This document shows, piece by piece, positions 38,701 through 47,375 of a stretch of DNA of 64,000 nucleotides. How positions within the stretch are numbered: the first letter of the stretch is position 1; every line of letters starts with the position of its first letter. Under the pieces are notes generated by a model. That model had not been told where the DNA came from. It ran no database searches and saw nothing but the letters and a program-made list of their open reading frames with translations. A program made the translations under genes and the position numbers. Source of the DNA: Glaciecola sp964195425. Lineage in GTDB: Bacteria; Pseudomonadota; Gammaproteobacteria; Enterobacterales; Alteromonadaceae. Location: assembly GCA_964195425.1 (NCBI GenBank), contig CAXMOM010000003.1, positions 1 through 64,000 on the forward strand, read 5' to 3'.

Positions 38701-38911
38701 ACTTGCAACGGGCCCAGGCGCTGAATCACGTGCGGTGATTGGAATGGTCATTTTTTCAGGCGTGCTGTTTAGTGTGTTTATGACTTTATTTATTGTACCC
38801 ACTGCTTATGCTTATTTAGCGCGCAATACTGGGTCGCCTTTAAAACGTACAAAACAGCTAGAGAAGCTGTCTGGTGAAGTCGCGTATGATAAAGGCGCAA
38901 CTCATAAATAA
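35798..38911 (+). CDS. RND family efflux pump permease (HAE1-like)
   Basis: This 1037-residue inner-membrane transporter has the twelve-helix RND plan, with large periplasmic loops after helix 1 and helix 7. Helix 4 carries the paired Asp used for proton relay (LAIGLVVDDSIVVLENI). LREYPDIDPPIVSV and the late GLAAKNGILIVEFANQLRDAG are typical. It exports drugs, dyes or lipids using the proton gradient. The substrate cannot be predicted. It is preceded by its adaptor with a one-base overlap. No repressor gene is adjacent. Confidence 0.93.
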   Translation: MLLSDVAVKRPVFASVVNLLLLVFGIVAVTYLSLREYPDIDPPIVSVNTSYPGASAEIVETRITQLLEERISGIEGIKNISSSSRNGRSSITIEFNLSRDIDAASNDVRERISRAANNLPDQAFPPEVAKTNSDEDVIMWFNLRSTNLNTMELTDYADRFVIDRLSVADGVARVVLGGGRTYAMKVWLDRNAMAARGITVGDIERVIRSENVELPAGRVESQERDFDVRVARSFLSPNDFADLTVAAGADGFLVKLSDVAIVELAAEDDETDFRGDGVNMIGLGIVKQSKANTLEVAKSARDAINRLEKTLPDNIFIVNSYDSSVFIAESISEVYNTLGIAMFMVVVVIYLFLGNIRATLIPAITVPVSLVAAFIVMFALGFSINLLTLLALVLAIGLVVDDSIVVLENIYRRIEMGEEPILAAYRGAREVGFAVIATTLVLISVFVPLVFLEGNVGRLFTEFAIAIAAAVAFSSFTALTLSPMLASKILKKRERTSGFGVFMDKSFKGLEQRYYKSLGSTMKQPFLMLILIVTSIAVIIQLQSKIPEEFVPREDRGNFFILMQAQEGASYESNSRNLKKIEDLLMPYRDTGEVVRVLIRTPGFGGGAGIAIVGMGDWESRERSTFDVMNEISGKLSQLPDVRAFAIMRSAIGGRGLGRPVQFVLQGNTYEELVQWRNTVIEKASENPNLLRIDSDYKETSPQLLVQIDRDRAADLGVSISEIGRTLETMLGQRRVSTFLDRGQEYDVILEGNEADYRSPNSIDNIYVRSDRSGELIPLDNLLDIKEQATSNTLNRYNRMRAVTITANLADGYTVGEALTFLENIVATELPAEVSIDYKGESQLYQESGSSFLFIFALALAVTYLVLAAQFESWVHPLVIMLTVPLALVGAYVGLYLAGFSINIYSQIGLVMLIGLAAKNGILIVEFANQLRDAGTEFEEAVKKASMMRLRPIVMTAFTTLFSALPLVLATGPGAESRAVIGMVIFSGVLFSVFMTLFIVPTAYAYLARNTGSPLKRTKQLEKLSGEVAYDKGATHK

Positions 38912-39135
38912 GACTTGGTTTGACTAAAGCACTAACTTTGCCTTTATATACTGTCAGGATATTTTACACATTTGATATCAAGTAATCGAAAGATAATATA
39001 AGTGTCTGTAACTTAAAGGTTTTTAATATTGGCATAACGATTGCTTAATTATTAAGCAAGAATAAAGTAAATGAATTGGTACATTTGAATGAATTATTCT
39101 TATTTGTCCATTTAAAAAACAAAGGGATTATGACA

Positions 39136-39810
39136 ATGTTAAAGAAATTATTATGTGGAGCTACACTGTTATGCGCTGCCACTTTTTCAAACGCTGGAAC
39201 AATCATATTGAGTGAGGCGGTTACTTTACAAACCACTAACTTCCAGACGGCACTTAGCTTTGCCCAGTTTGATACCATGGGCGGTACACGTACTCTGGAC
39301 TCTGTTTCGTTTTCAATTGACGGTTCTATATTTGGTACTATTGAAGTTGAAAGTCGAGATGCAGCACCAGCAGTAATAACGACTAAGTTAGAAGCTGAAC
39401 TAACACTCACAGATGCTCTGGATAACATACTCGTAGTTACTATTCCAAGCATTGAGAGAATTTTAAATGCTGCAGCATTTGATGGCACTATTGACTTTGA
39501 CGGCCCATCAGGCGAGACCTACGCTGACTTAATGGCTGATGCGTTTAATATAGAAACTTATACTGATGCGGCTACTTTAGCTATCTTTACAGGTATGGGA
39601 GATGCTGAATTTACTTTTGACGCTGCTGCAACAAGTATAGCGACTGGTGCAGGTAGTATAACTAGTGCGTTTAACACCTCTGCTGCTGGATTTGTTGAAA
39701 TAATCTACACATATAGCGACACTGTTACGCAAGTATCTGCGCCATCTCACGTTGCTTTATTAGGCCTTGGCTTATTGGCGTTCGCTGGTTCAAGAAAAAT
39801 ACGTAAGTAA
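39136..39810 (+). CDS. Exported choice-of-anchor-E-like protein with PEP-CTERM-like tail
   Basis: AAGGG lies nine bases before the ATG at 39136, while the ATG at 39130 is only three bases away, so I use 39136 (225 residues). A longer open frame from 39076 has no ribosome site. A signal peptide ends SNA. TTNFQTALSFAQFD then matches the choice-of-anchor E domain as I remember it. The C-terminus is a sorting-signal-like tail: APSH in place of P-E-P, a hydrophobic stretch (VALLGLGLLAFAG) and a basic end (RKIRK). Exosortase-dependent cleavage is the expected fate. No exosortase gene is in the window. Confidence 0.75.
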   Translation: MLKKLLCGATLLCAATFSNAGTIILSEAVTLQTTNFQTALSFAQFDTMGGTRTLDSVSFSIDGSIFGTIEVESRDAAPAVITTKLEAELTLTDALDNILVVTIPSIERILNAAAFDGTIDFDGPSGETYADLMADAFNIETYTDAATLAIFTGMGDAEFTFDAAATSIATGAGSITSAFNTSAAGFVEIIYTYSDTVTQVSAPSHVALLGLGLLAFAGSRKIRK

Positions 39811-39839
39811 TGATTTCAGTAGGAAAGTTAATCGCTTAG

Positions 39840-39868
39840 AATCGTCGACCTTGTTCGGCGATTTTTTT
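39840..39868 (+). terminator. Intrinsic terminator after the PEP-CTERM-like gene
   Basis: A stem AATCGTCGA/TCGGCGATT with one G-T pair and a 6-base loop is followed by seven T. It lies 30 bases after the stop at 39810. Confidence 0.85.
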
Positions 39869-40031
39869 GTCAGGATTTTATACACTTTTCAATTCGGTTT
39901 GTAAGGGGTTAAATACATTTAGCTTTCTAAATAGGTTTTTTGCAGACTCATAACCTCTATAGTACTCATAATACTCGACATCCAATATCAACCAGTCAAG
40001 ACCTTTTTTTTAAACGACTACTGGTTCATAG

Positions 40032-40059
40032 GCTCGTTTATTACTTCTAATAAACGAGC
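40032..40059. repeat. Perfect 12-bp palindrome upstream of the rpoD terminator
   Basis: GCTCGTTTATTA (40032-40043), loop CTTC, TAATAAACGAGC (40048-40059). It is directly beside the rpoD terminator and may be a second hairpin in the 3' region of the rpoD transcript. Confidence 0.6.
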
Positions 40060-40065
40060 GGGCAC

Positions 40066-40097
40066 AAAAAAGCCAGAAAATAGTTCTGGCTTTTTTT
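40066..40097 (-). terminator. Terminator of the rpsU-dnaG-rpoD operon
   Basis: An A-rich flank, the stem GCCAGAA/TTCTGGC and a T-rich flank make a symmetric hairpin 15 bases after the rpoD stop. It could also act on plus-strand readthrough. Confidence 0.85.
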
Positions 40098-40111
40098 CTA
40101 GCAGTTGCTAT

Positions 40112-41932
40112 CTAATCGTCTAAGAAACTCTTAAGCTGCTCAGAGCGACTAGGATGACGAAGTTTACGAAGGGCTTTAGCTTCAATTTGACGAATCCTCT
40201 CGCGAGTTACATCAAACTGCTTACCTACTTCTTCTAGCGTATGATCGGTGTTCATGTCTATACCAAAGCGCATTCTCAGTACTTTTGCTTCACGCGCCGT
40301 TAGGCCCGCTAACACTTCTTGCGTAGCGTCTTTAAGACTTCCGCCGGTGGCAGAATCTAATGGCTGCGTAATAGTAACATCTTCAATAAAATCACCTAAG
40401 TGTGAATCTTCATCATCACCAATAGGGGTTTCCATTGAAATAGGCTCTTTAGCAATCTTAAGGACTTTACGTATTTTGTCTTCTGGCATTATCATACGTT
40501 CAGACAATTCTTCTGGCGTTGGTTCACGACCCATTTCCTGAAGCATTTGACGAGAGATCCTATTAAGCTTGTTAATAGTCTCAATCATGTGTACCGGAAT
40601 ACGTATTGTTCTTGCTTGGTCAGCAATAGAACGAGTAATCGCTTGGCGAATCCACCAAGTAGCATAGGTTGAAAACTTATAGCCACGTCGGTATTCAAAT
40701 TTATCAACAGCTTTCATCAAACCGATATTACCTTCTTGGATTAGATCCAAAAATTGTAAGCCGCGGTTAGTGTATTTTTTAGCAATAGATATTACTAAAC
40801 GTAAGTTAGCTTCAACCATTTCTTTTTTCGCACGGCGAGCTTTAGCTTCACCAATCGACATTCTTCGGTTGATATCTTTAATATCTGGAATGATTAACCC
40901 GGTCTCTTTCTCAACCGCGTTCATCTTACTAACGCAACGTTCTATTTCTTCTTTAAATTCTAGTACCCGTACTACGTAGTCTTGCTTACCTTCAAGTAAC
41001 TTATATAACCATTGGGTAGATGTTTCGTTGCCAGCAAAGGCTTTAATAAAGTCTTTTCTTGGCATTTTTGCGTTTATAACACAGTATTTCATGACTAAAC
41101 GTTCTTGAATACGAACTCTATCCATCATGCCGCGCATGTTTTTAACCATACGGTCGAACTGTTTTGGTACTAAGCGAAACTCTTTAAAGACGTCACTTAA
41201 CGCAGCAATTTCTTTTCTAGCGGCTTTGTGTGAACGGCCTTTTGATTCTATTACATCGCGGGCTTTACCGTATTGAATGCGTAATGCCGAGAACTTCTCG
41301 CGAGCGAGTTCAGGGTCAACAGAATTGTCAACTTCCTCGTCTTCATCGTCGTCATCGTCATCTTCGTCTAAATCGTCGTCTGCTAATTCAGAACCTACGT
41401 GGGTGGCTGTAGGAGCTACATCGTCTTCATCAGGATTAACAAACCCGATGATGATATCGCTTATTCTAATTTCTTCTGCTTCAAACAGGTCCCATTGGTC
41501 GAGTAAGTACGTTATAGCCTCAGGATATTCTGCAACAGAACATTGAACCTGATTAATACCTTCTTCAATGCGTTTGGCTATTTCAATTTCGCCTTCGCGC
41601 GTTAACAGCTCTACCGTGCCCATTTCCCGCATGTACATGCGAACGGGGTCAGTTGTGCGACCAATTTCACTTTCTACGGTCGCAAGTGCTTGCGCTGCTG
41701 CTTCGGCAGCATCTTCGTCGGTAGTGGTTTCTTGCATTAACAGTTCATCGGAATCAGGTGCTTGTTCAAACACTTTAATACCCATGTCGTTTATCATGCG
41801 AATGATGTCTTCAATTTGATCTGAATCCACTATGTTAGCGGGAAGATGATCATTGACTTCGGCAAAGGTTAAGTAACCTTGTTCTTTACCCTTCGCAATC
41901 AGGAGTTTTATCTGGGACTGCTTGCTTTGCAC
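40112..41932 (-). CDS. rpoD: RNA polymerase primary sigma factor (sigma-70)
   Basis: This 606-residue protein carries the whole sigma-70 plan. Region 1.1 is at the N-terminus. Region 1.2 starts DPVRMYMREMGTVELL. An acidic Asp/Glu stretch (near residue 190) leads into the non-conserved region. Region 2 has NRGLQFLDLIQEGNIGLMKA and YKFSTYATWWIRQAITR. Region 4.2 ends VTRERIRQIEAKALRKLR. It directs core polymerase to housekeeping promoters. The length equals E. coli RpoD within about 10 residues. It lies downstream of dnaG as usual. Confidence 0.97.
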   Translation of the reverse strand: MQSKQSQIKLLIAKGKEQGYLTFAEVNDHLPANIVDSDQIEDIIRMINDMGIKVFEQAPDSDELLMQETTTDEDAAEAAAQALATVESEIGRTTDPVRMYMREMGTVELLTREGEIEIAKRIEEGINQVQCSVAEYPEAITYLLDQWDLFEAEEIRISDIIIGFVNPDEDDVAPTATHVGSELADDDLDEDDDDDDEDEEVDNSVDPELAREKFSALRIQYGKARDVIESKGRSHKAARKEIAALSDVFKEFRLVPKQFDRMVKNMRGMMDRVRIQERLVMKYCVINAKMPRKDFIKAFAGNETSTQWLYKLLEGKQDYVVRVLEFKEEIERCVSKMNAVEKETGLIIPDIKDINRRMSIGEAKARRAKKEMVEANLRLVISIAKKYTNRGLQFLDLIQEGNIGLMKAVDKFEYRRGYKFSTYATWWIRQAITRSIADQARTIRIPVHMIETINKLNRISRQMLQEMGREPTPEELSERMIMPEDKIRKVLKIAKEPISMETPIGDDEDSHLGDFIEDVTITQPLDSATGGSLKDATQEVLAGLTAREAKVLRMRFGIDMNTDHTLEEVGKQFDVTRERIRQIEAKALRKLRHPSRSEQLKSFLDD

Positions 41933-42303
41933 ATTATACCTTAAATGTAATTGATCATAAGCACCCTCGGGTGTTTTGACCTTGTTAACTTAGGCCTGTT
42001 TTGCTCACTATTTTTTGCAAAATACCATGTGTGTTTAACACCTTATGGGACTTTGTAATCTTGACCAAAACAAACTTGTTATATCGCATTGAATTCTAAC
42101 GCGCTAGTTTAGCATATAGTAGGCTAATAATTCCACTACAAATGATTACTAAAACGCGCAAATAAAGTTCCATATAAGTTTTATTTTTATATTGTTTTTA
42201 AGCTTAGCATTGTAAATAAAACCTGACCGTAAAACCGTATATAAACTAGGCACTTACAAATGTATCAATAGCGACTATATCTCTATTGGTTTTGTCGCAG
42301 ATA
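41933..42303. other. dnaG-rpoD spacer
   Basis: These 371 bases separate dnaG from rpoD and hold no gene. The spacer is longer than usual and AT-rich. A short CACC-CTCG-GGTG hairpin (41962-41973) lies 30 bases before rpoD. A separate rpoD promoter is expected here, as in other gammaproteobacteria, but I could not assign -35 and -10 boxes with confidence. Confidence 0.4.
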
Positions 42304-44073
42304 TTAACTGTCGGTTGCCAAGAGTAAGGCTTTTAATTCTTCAGTTTCATCAATTGTTAAAGGGTCGAATTCTTGCTTAGCCATTAGTTCGTCTAATCTC
42401 GCGTTAACTTGCCATTTTACCAAGGTCGAGAAGCATGCAATATATTCAGCCTCTAAATCAATGTTGTCTTCAATAGTCGCCGCAAATAGCTTGCTTAAGT
42501 GATGAATATGAGGATGTGCCCGAAAGGCTTCAAAAAGTGTGGCTGTGTTTGCGCGAGGAACCTGCAAGCAATAGTCATGAATTTCAATCAACATTGCCAA
42601 ACCTGAAATTTTGTCTGGGCTTAAAGTGTTTGGATTAACTATTTCGACACTGCTGGCAAGGCTAGGTGACTCTAATAAAAGCCTAATTATCATTCGTAAA
42701 GGCGACAGGGCTATATCAACTGGCGACTTGTAATCGGTATGCTTAATTTTTCGTTGTTTATTTGCTTGTTTAGTATCAGCATCGTAGTCATGACCGTCGC
42801 CTTCTTTGCAAATTTTTTTCAACTGCGCCATCATCATAGTGCGCTGATTTTCGCCTAATATTTGTTTAATCAAAGGTACAGCTTCTGCTTTTAGTGCGGC
42901 TTTTGCCTCAATAGACGCTATGGAATGTTTTTTGAGCAAAACATCAAAAAAGAAACCCGACAAAGGTTTTGCTTCACTAATAAGGGTTTCAAATGCTTCT
43001 TTACCAATTTTTCTAACCATAGAATCTGGATCTTCACCGTCGGGAAGAAATAAAAACTTCATGACTTTGCCGTCTTGCAAAAAGGCGAGGGCGTTTTCGA
43101 GTGCGCGCCATGCCGCGTCTCGTCCCGCTCGGTCTCCGTCGTAACAGCACACTACTTCGGAAGTCGATTTAAAGAGGGTTTGAATATGATCAGGGGTGGT
43201 AGCTGTGCCCAATGCAGCTACTGAATAATTAATATCGAATTGTGATAATGCCACCACATCCATATAACCTTCAACCACCAACAAGCGTGCTAGTTTACGA
43301 TTAGCTTGCCTGCTTTGATACAAGCCATATAATTCATAACCTTTGTGGAAAATGCGGGTTTCAGGCGAGTTTAAATACTTTGGCCCGTCGTCATCAATAA
43401 TACGGCCGCCAAAAGCAACTACTCTGCCTCTTTTATCATGTATTGGAAATATAACGCGATGGCGAAAAAAATCATAGCGGCGCTTGTTATCATTTTCATT
43501 CACTAATTTAAGTGTTAATAAACGTTCTACAGCGGCTGCGTCGCATCCGAATTTGGCTAGTACACCGTCCCATTCTTGTGGTGCGTAGCCGATGCCCCAA
43601 TGCTTGACAATCTTGCCGCTTAATCCGCGATTTTTTAAATAATCTATAACTTGTGGTGCATTTTTATGGTGTTTGAGCTGATATTCAAAATACCGTGCAA
43701 CCTTGCCCATAAGCTCATAGTCTTTTTCACGGTCGTTGCGTTCTTCTTGAGATTTATGAGGTGTGCCGCCAGTTTCGCGAGGCACGTCTAAACCATATTG
43801 CTTTGCTAGATCTTCAACCGCTTCTACAAAATCTAAACGTTCGTATTCCATGATAAAACTAATGGCATTGCCTTTGGCGCCACATCCAAAACAATAATAA
43901 AATTGTTTTTCTTGAGAAACAGAAAAAGAGGGGGTTTTTTCGTTATGAAATGGACAGCAGGCCTGATAATTACGACCCGCTTTTTTAAGTTTTACACGAC
44001 TGTCAACAATATCGACTATATCGCTACGTGCAATAAGGTCATCGATAAAACTAGATGGGATGCGCCCTGCCAT
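42304..44073 (-). CDS. dnaG: DNA primase
   Basis: This 589-residue protein has the CHC2 zinc finger (Cys40, His43, Cys61, Cys64 in CPFHNEKTPSFSV and YYCFGCG). The TOPRIM core has LLVVEGYMDVVAL and CYDGDRAGRDAA. The C-terminal part is the DnaB-interacting domain. It makes RNA primers for replication. The gene follows yqeY by 21 bases in the same operon. Confidence 0.97.
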   Translation of the reverse strand: MAGRIPSSFIDDLIARSDIVDIVDSRVKLKKAGRNYQACCPFHNEKTPSFSVSQEKQFYYCFGCGAKGNAISFIMEYERLDFVEAVEDLAKQYGLDVPRETGGTPHKSQEERNDREKDYELMGKVARYFEYQLKHHKNAPQVIDYLKNRGLSGKIVKHWGIGYAPQEWDGVLAKFGCDAAAVERLLTLKLVNENDNKRRYDFFRHRVIFPIHDKRGRVVAFGGRIIDDDGPKYLNSPETRIFHKGYELYGLYQSRQANRKLARLLVVEGYMDVVALSQFDINYSVAALGTATTPDHIQTLFKSTSEVVCCYDGDRAGRDAAWRALENALAFLQDGKVMKFLFLPDGEDPDSMVRKIGKEAFETLISEAKPLSGFFFDVLLKKHSIASIEAKAALKAEAVPLIKQILGENQRTMMMAQLKKICKEGDGHDYDADTKQANKQRKIKHTDYKSPVDIALSPLRMIIRLLLESPSLASSVEIVNPNTLSPDKISGLAMLIEIHDYCLQVPRANTATLFEAFRAHPHIHHLSKLFAATIEDNIDLEAEYIACFSTLVKWQVNARLDELMAKQEFDPLTIDETEELKALLLATDS

Positions 44074-44094
44074 AATAAGCGTTTTGCCTGTCTT

Positions 44095-44538
44095 TTAGTT
44101 AAGTTTAGACTTTATGATGCCGCTAACCGCGCCCATATCAGCTCTGCCTTGTAATTGGCCTTTTACTGCGCCCATTACTTTGCCCATATCTTTGATACTG
44201 TCTGCGCCAGTGCTAGTGATAGCAGCATCAACAACAGCATTGACTTCATCTGATGTTAGCGGAGTAGGTAAAAAACGCTGGACTACTTCTATTTCTTTTC
44301 TTTCCACATCGGCTAGATCTTCGCGATTGCCTTTTACGAACAACACAATCGACTCTTGGCGTTGCTTCACCATTTTGGTCAATATCTGTAAAACATCAGT
44401 ATCGGTTAATTCTATCCGCTCATCTACTTCGCGCTGCTTTACCGCGGCTAGTGCCATTCTAATGGTACCTAATGAAAGCTTGTCTTTGCTGCGCATTGCG
44501 TCTTTTTGCGCTTCTTTTAATTCGATAAGTAGTGACAT
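44095..44538 (-). CDS. yqeY: GatB/YqeY domain protein
   Basis: This 147-residue protein has the YqeY signature: RMALAAVKQREVDER near residue 30, VQRFLPTPLTSDEV and the late DMGKVMGAVKGQLQGRAD. These proteins resemble the C-terminal tRNA-binding part of GatB. The function is not settled. It sits between rpsU and dnaG, where it is common in this lineage. Confidence 0.92.
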   Translation of the reverse strand: MSLLIELKEAQKDAMRSKDKLSLGTIRMALAAVKQREVDERIELTDTDVLQILTKMVKQRQESIVLFVKGNREDLADVERKEIEVVQRFLPTPLTSDEVNAVVDAAITSTGADSIKDMGKVMGAVKGQLQGRADMGAVSGIIKSKLN

Positions 44539-44658
44539 AGTGTCGTCCTATTGTTGGCATGCTCATGGGGTACAGTCAATGCTGGATAGCAGGCATATGG
44601 CTCAAGTTTTCTAAGTTTTGAGTATAAAGCTGTGAACTATATTATAGCGCTAGAAACT

Positions 44659-44690
44659 AAAACGGGCGCCTATTAAGACACCCGTTTTTA
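44659..44690 (-). terminator. Attenuating terminator between rpsU and yqeY
   Basis: AAAACGGG and CCCGTTTT (44659-44666 and 44681-44688) pair around a loop of 14 bases that has one further G-C pair. On the minus strand the T-run follows the second arm. A partial terminator here would give more S21 than primase, as in the E. coli macromolecular-synthesis operon. Confidence 0.7.
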
Positions 44691-44711
44691 ATCAATTCAT
44701 GCTTGTATTAA

Positions 44712-44927
44712 TTAATACAATTTGATGCGACGTGCATTCTCACGAGCCAATTTTTTCATGTGACGCTTCTTGGCAGCAGCTTTCTTACGCTTGCGTTCCC
44801 AAGTAGGTTTTTCAAAATACTCACGACGACGTACTTCAGATAGTACACCGGCTTTCTCACATGAACGTTTGAATCGTCTTAATGCGATGTCAAACGGTTC
44901 GTTATCTCTTACTTTCACAATTGGCAT
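44712..44927 (-). CDS. rpsU: 30S ribosomal protein S21
   Basis: This is the full-length 71-residue bS21. It begins MPIVKVRDNEPFDIALRRFK, with the basic central RREYFEKPTWERKRKKAA and C-terminal ENARRIKLY. It helps anneal the anti-Shine-Dalgarno region during initiation. It is the first gene of the rpsU-dnaG-rpoD operon. Confidence 0.97.
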   Translation of the reverse strand: MPIVKVRDNEPFDIALRRFKRSCEKAGVLSEVRRREYFEKPTWERKRKKAAAKKRHMKKLARENARRIKLY

Positions 44928-45289
44928 TTTAAATGTTCACCTTTGAAATTAAATCAACCGGGCGCATGTGGTGGACACTAAAATGACCACTCTTCAATTG
45001 ATAGGCCCGGGCTAAAAATTGGTGCGAAATAGTACTGTTTATTTGAAACTTTGTAAACCCTAAATACCAAATTATATGTAAAAAATAAGGTTTCTCTCGG
45101 TCAAAGAGGGGTAAATGGAAAAGTGAGCTAGCGTAAACACAAAAAAGGCCTTGGATAACAAGCTAACAAGCCCTTTACTAACTCTGTACAAAAGCCTTAA
45201 CAAAAGACTTAAGTTTGCCTATCAAGATAGTTTACACTATACGCCTGACTATATCTTTTACTTCTTAACATCGGATAACGTTTTTCTTT
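44928..45289. promoter_or_regulatory. rpsU/tsaD divergent regulatory region with a structured rpsU leader
   Basis: This region of 362 bases lies between rpsU and tsaD. On the rpsU side an inverted repeat CCGGGC/GCCCGG (44958-44963 with 45005-45010) encloses GTGG-a-CA/TG-a-CCAC (44971-44990), so the mRNA leader can fold into a two-part hairpin. This may be a regulatory leader, but no known motif is matched. AAAGGTG about 12 bases before the start is the rpsU ribosome site. Exact promoters cannot be assigned. Confidence 0.45.
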
Positions 45290-46303
45290 ATGAAAGTACT
45301 TGGCATTGAAACCTCCTGTGATGAAACGGGCATTGCAATATATGACGCTAATAATGGCTTGCTGGCGCACAAACTATACAGTCAAGTTAAGCTGCATGCT
45401 GACTATGGAGGCGTTGTGCCTGAACTAGCATCACGTGACCATGTGCGTAAAATTGTTTCATTGGTTAAAGCAACGCTAGAGCAAGCTAATTTAACGGCCA
45501 AAGATATAGACGGCATTGCCTACACACGCGGTCCTGGTTTAATAGGTGCTTTGCTAGTTGGGGCATCTATGGCGAAATCACTGGCTTATGCTTGGCAGGT
45601 ACCAGCATTAGGCGTGCATCATATGGAAGGGCATTTGTTGGCGCCGATGTTAGATGAGCCTAAACCTCCATTTCCATTCCTGTCGCTGTTAGTATCGGGT
45701 GGCCATAGCATGCTGGTACACGTGCAAGGCATTGGTCGTTATGAAGTGTTGGGTGAATCGGTAGATGACGCAGCAGGAGAGGCGTTTGACAAAACAGCTA
45801 AACTTCTTGGTCTTGACTATCCAGGTGGCCCTTTGTTGGCCAAACTTGCTGAACAAGGAAATGCTGGAATTTATAAATTTCCAAGACCCATGACCGACAA
45901 GCCTGGCTTGAATATGAGTTTTAGTGGCCTGAAGACCTTCGTTGCCAATACTATTAAAAAAGAACCCTCAGATATTCAAACTCAGGCCAATATAGCCTAT
46001 GCATTCCAAGAAGCGGTAGTTGATACCCTATTGATTAAATGTCGTCGCGCTCTCAAACAGACTGGCTTAAAACGCATTGTAATGGCAGGAGGCGTGGCGG
46101 CCAACAAAATGCTACGTGATGAATTTGCAAAAGCCAGTAAAAAGGATGGCTTTGAAGTGTTTTATCCACGCTTTGAATATTGTACCGACAACGGCGCTAT
46201 GATCGCGTACGCTGGCTGTATGCGCTTAGCTGCTGGTGAAACTACACCTATCAATAGTAAGGTTATGCCGCGTTGGTCATTGGAAACACTTTCCGCGTTA
46301 TAG
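45290..46303 (+). CDS. tsaD: tRNA N6-adenosine threonylcarbamoyltransferase
   Basis: This 337-residue protein has the TsaD/Kae1 plan. It opens MKVLGIETSCDETGIA and has the Fe-binding His pair in HHMEGHLLAP. The ATP-binding VSGGHSMLVHV and the closing YCTDNGAMIAYAG are present. It transfers threonylcarbamoyl to A37 of tRNAs reading ANN codons, with TsaB and TsaE. Divergent from rpsU, as is usual in this group. Confidence 0.97.
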   Translation: MKVLGIETSCDETGIAIYDANNGLLAHKLYSQVKLHADYGGVVPELASRDHVRKIVSLVKATLEQANLTAKDIDGIAYTRGPGLIGALLVGASMAKSLAYAWQVPALGVHHMEGHLLAPMLDEPKPPFPFLSLLVSGGHSMLVHVQGIGRYEVLGESVDDAAGEAFDKTAKLLGLDYPGGPLLAKLAEQGNAGIYKFPRPMTDKPGLNMSFSGLKTFVANTIKKEPSDIQTQANIAYAFQEAVVDTLLIKCRRALKQTGLKRIVMAGGVAANKMLRDEFAKASKKDGFEVFYPRFEYCTDNGAMIAYAGCMRLAAGETTPINSKVMPRWSLETLSAL

Positions 46304-46317
46304 CCTTGATAAATGCT

Positions 46318-46917
46318 TTATTTTTTACCAGCGGGCTTTTTTATCTTATTTTCTTGCTTGTTTAAAAGACGACCAATATTGCTCTTGTGTTTTACAATTA
46401 TTAAGCCGCACAGTATTGCTACTGCTAGGGTGTATTCAGGTTTAAATAGGTAGGCATATAGGGGAGCGAGTAGCAATGTAGCAATTGCCGCCAGCGATGA
46501 AATTCGAGTAATTGCAAAAATAACTATCCAAGTGCCAAGCAAACAAAGCGCTAGCCAGCCATTTAAAGGCATCATAGCGCCCAGAGCTGTTGCAACAGCT
46601 TTACCCCCTTTAAATGAAAAAAAGATAGGATACATATGGCCGATACAAGCACTAACGGCAATAATGCTCAAAATTATAGGCTCATATCCTAGCAAAAACC
46701 CGGCGTATACGGGTATTGCGCCTTTGAGCACATCAAAGACAAATACAGCTGCGGCGGCTTTTTTCCCGGCCACTCTTAATACATTGGTTGTGCCCGGGTT
46801 GCCCGAGCCTTGCTCTCTTATATCTGCTCTCACAAATATCCGCGTGATCAGCACCGCACTTGAGATTGAACCAAGCAGATATGCCCCAATAATATGAAAA
46901 ACCACCCATGTAGTCAT
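46318..46917 (-). CDS. plsY: Glycerol-3-phosphate acyltransferase PlsY
   Basis: This 199-residue multi-pass inner-membrane protein has the PlsY motifs GSGNPGTTNVLR, the FKGGKAVATALG loop and IVKHKSNIGRLL. It acylates glycerol-3-phosphate with acyl-phosphate in phospholipid synthesis. It ends 14 bases from tsaD (convergent). The Lys-rich tail (NKIKKPAGKK) is cytoplasmic. Confidence 0.95.
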   Translation of the reverse strand: MTTWVVFHIIGAYLLGSISSAVLITRIFVRADIREQGSGNPGTTNVLRVAGKKAAAAVFVFDVLKGAIPVYAGFLLGYEPIILSIIAVSACIGHMYPIFFSFKGGKAVATALGAMMPLNGWLALCLLGTWIVIFAITRISSLAAIATLLLAPLYAYLFKPEYTLAVAILCGLIIVKHKSNIGRLLNKQENKIKKPAGKK

Positions 46918-47006
46918 GTACTTAACCTATGAGTTCGCGATACACTAGGTATCATTATCAGAGCAACAAAGGTTGCGCTTCTCGTAACCCAAAAAAAAGT
47001 GTGTGA

Positions 47007-47375
47007 ATGGACAAAGTGTATATAAACGGGCTTCAACTGTATACCCTCATTGGGGTATATGACTTTGAACGTCATGCAAAACAACGAGTAATCGTTGATA
47101 TAGAGTTACAAACTAACTTGCAGCAAGCAGGACGTTCAGACAACGTAGCCGATACCCTCGACTATGGCAAAATTGCTGAAAGACTGGCTGATATAGCCGA
47201 CAAAGCCAGCTATCAATTACTCGAAGCGCTTGGCGAGCATATGGCCAAGGTCTTACTCGATGAGTTTGCCGCTGAATCTGTCAGCCTGACCATCAATAAA
47301 CCCGATATTCTCGACAACGTTACCGCTGTTGGTATCAAAATTTTGCGAAGTAGAGCATTCACGGACCACCAATGA
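47007..47375 (+). CDS. folB: Dihydroneopterin aldolase
   Basis: This 122-residue protein has the FolB fold. MDKVYINGLQLYTLIGVYDFER holds the catalytic Tyr/Glu region (GVYDFE), and NVADTLDYGKIAE and LLEALGEHMAKVLL follow. The conserved Lys is in LTINKPDILDNVTAVG. It cleaves dihydroneopterin to hydroxymethyl-dihydropterin. The stop overlaps the folK start by four bases (ATGA). Confidence 0.94.
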   Translation: MDKVYINGLQLYTLIGVYDFERHAKQRVIVDIELQTNLQQAGRSDNVADTLDYGKIAERLADIADKASYQLLEALGEHMAKVLLDEFAAESVSLTINKPDILDNVTAVGIKILRSRAFTDHQ

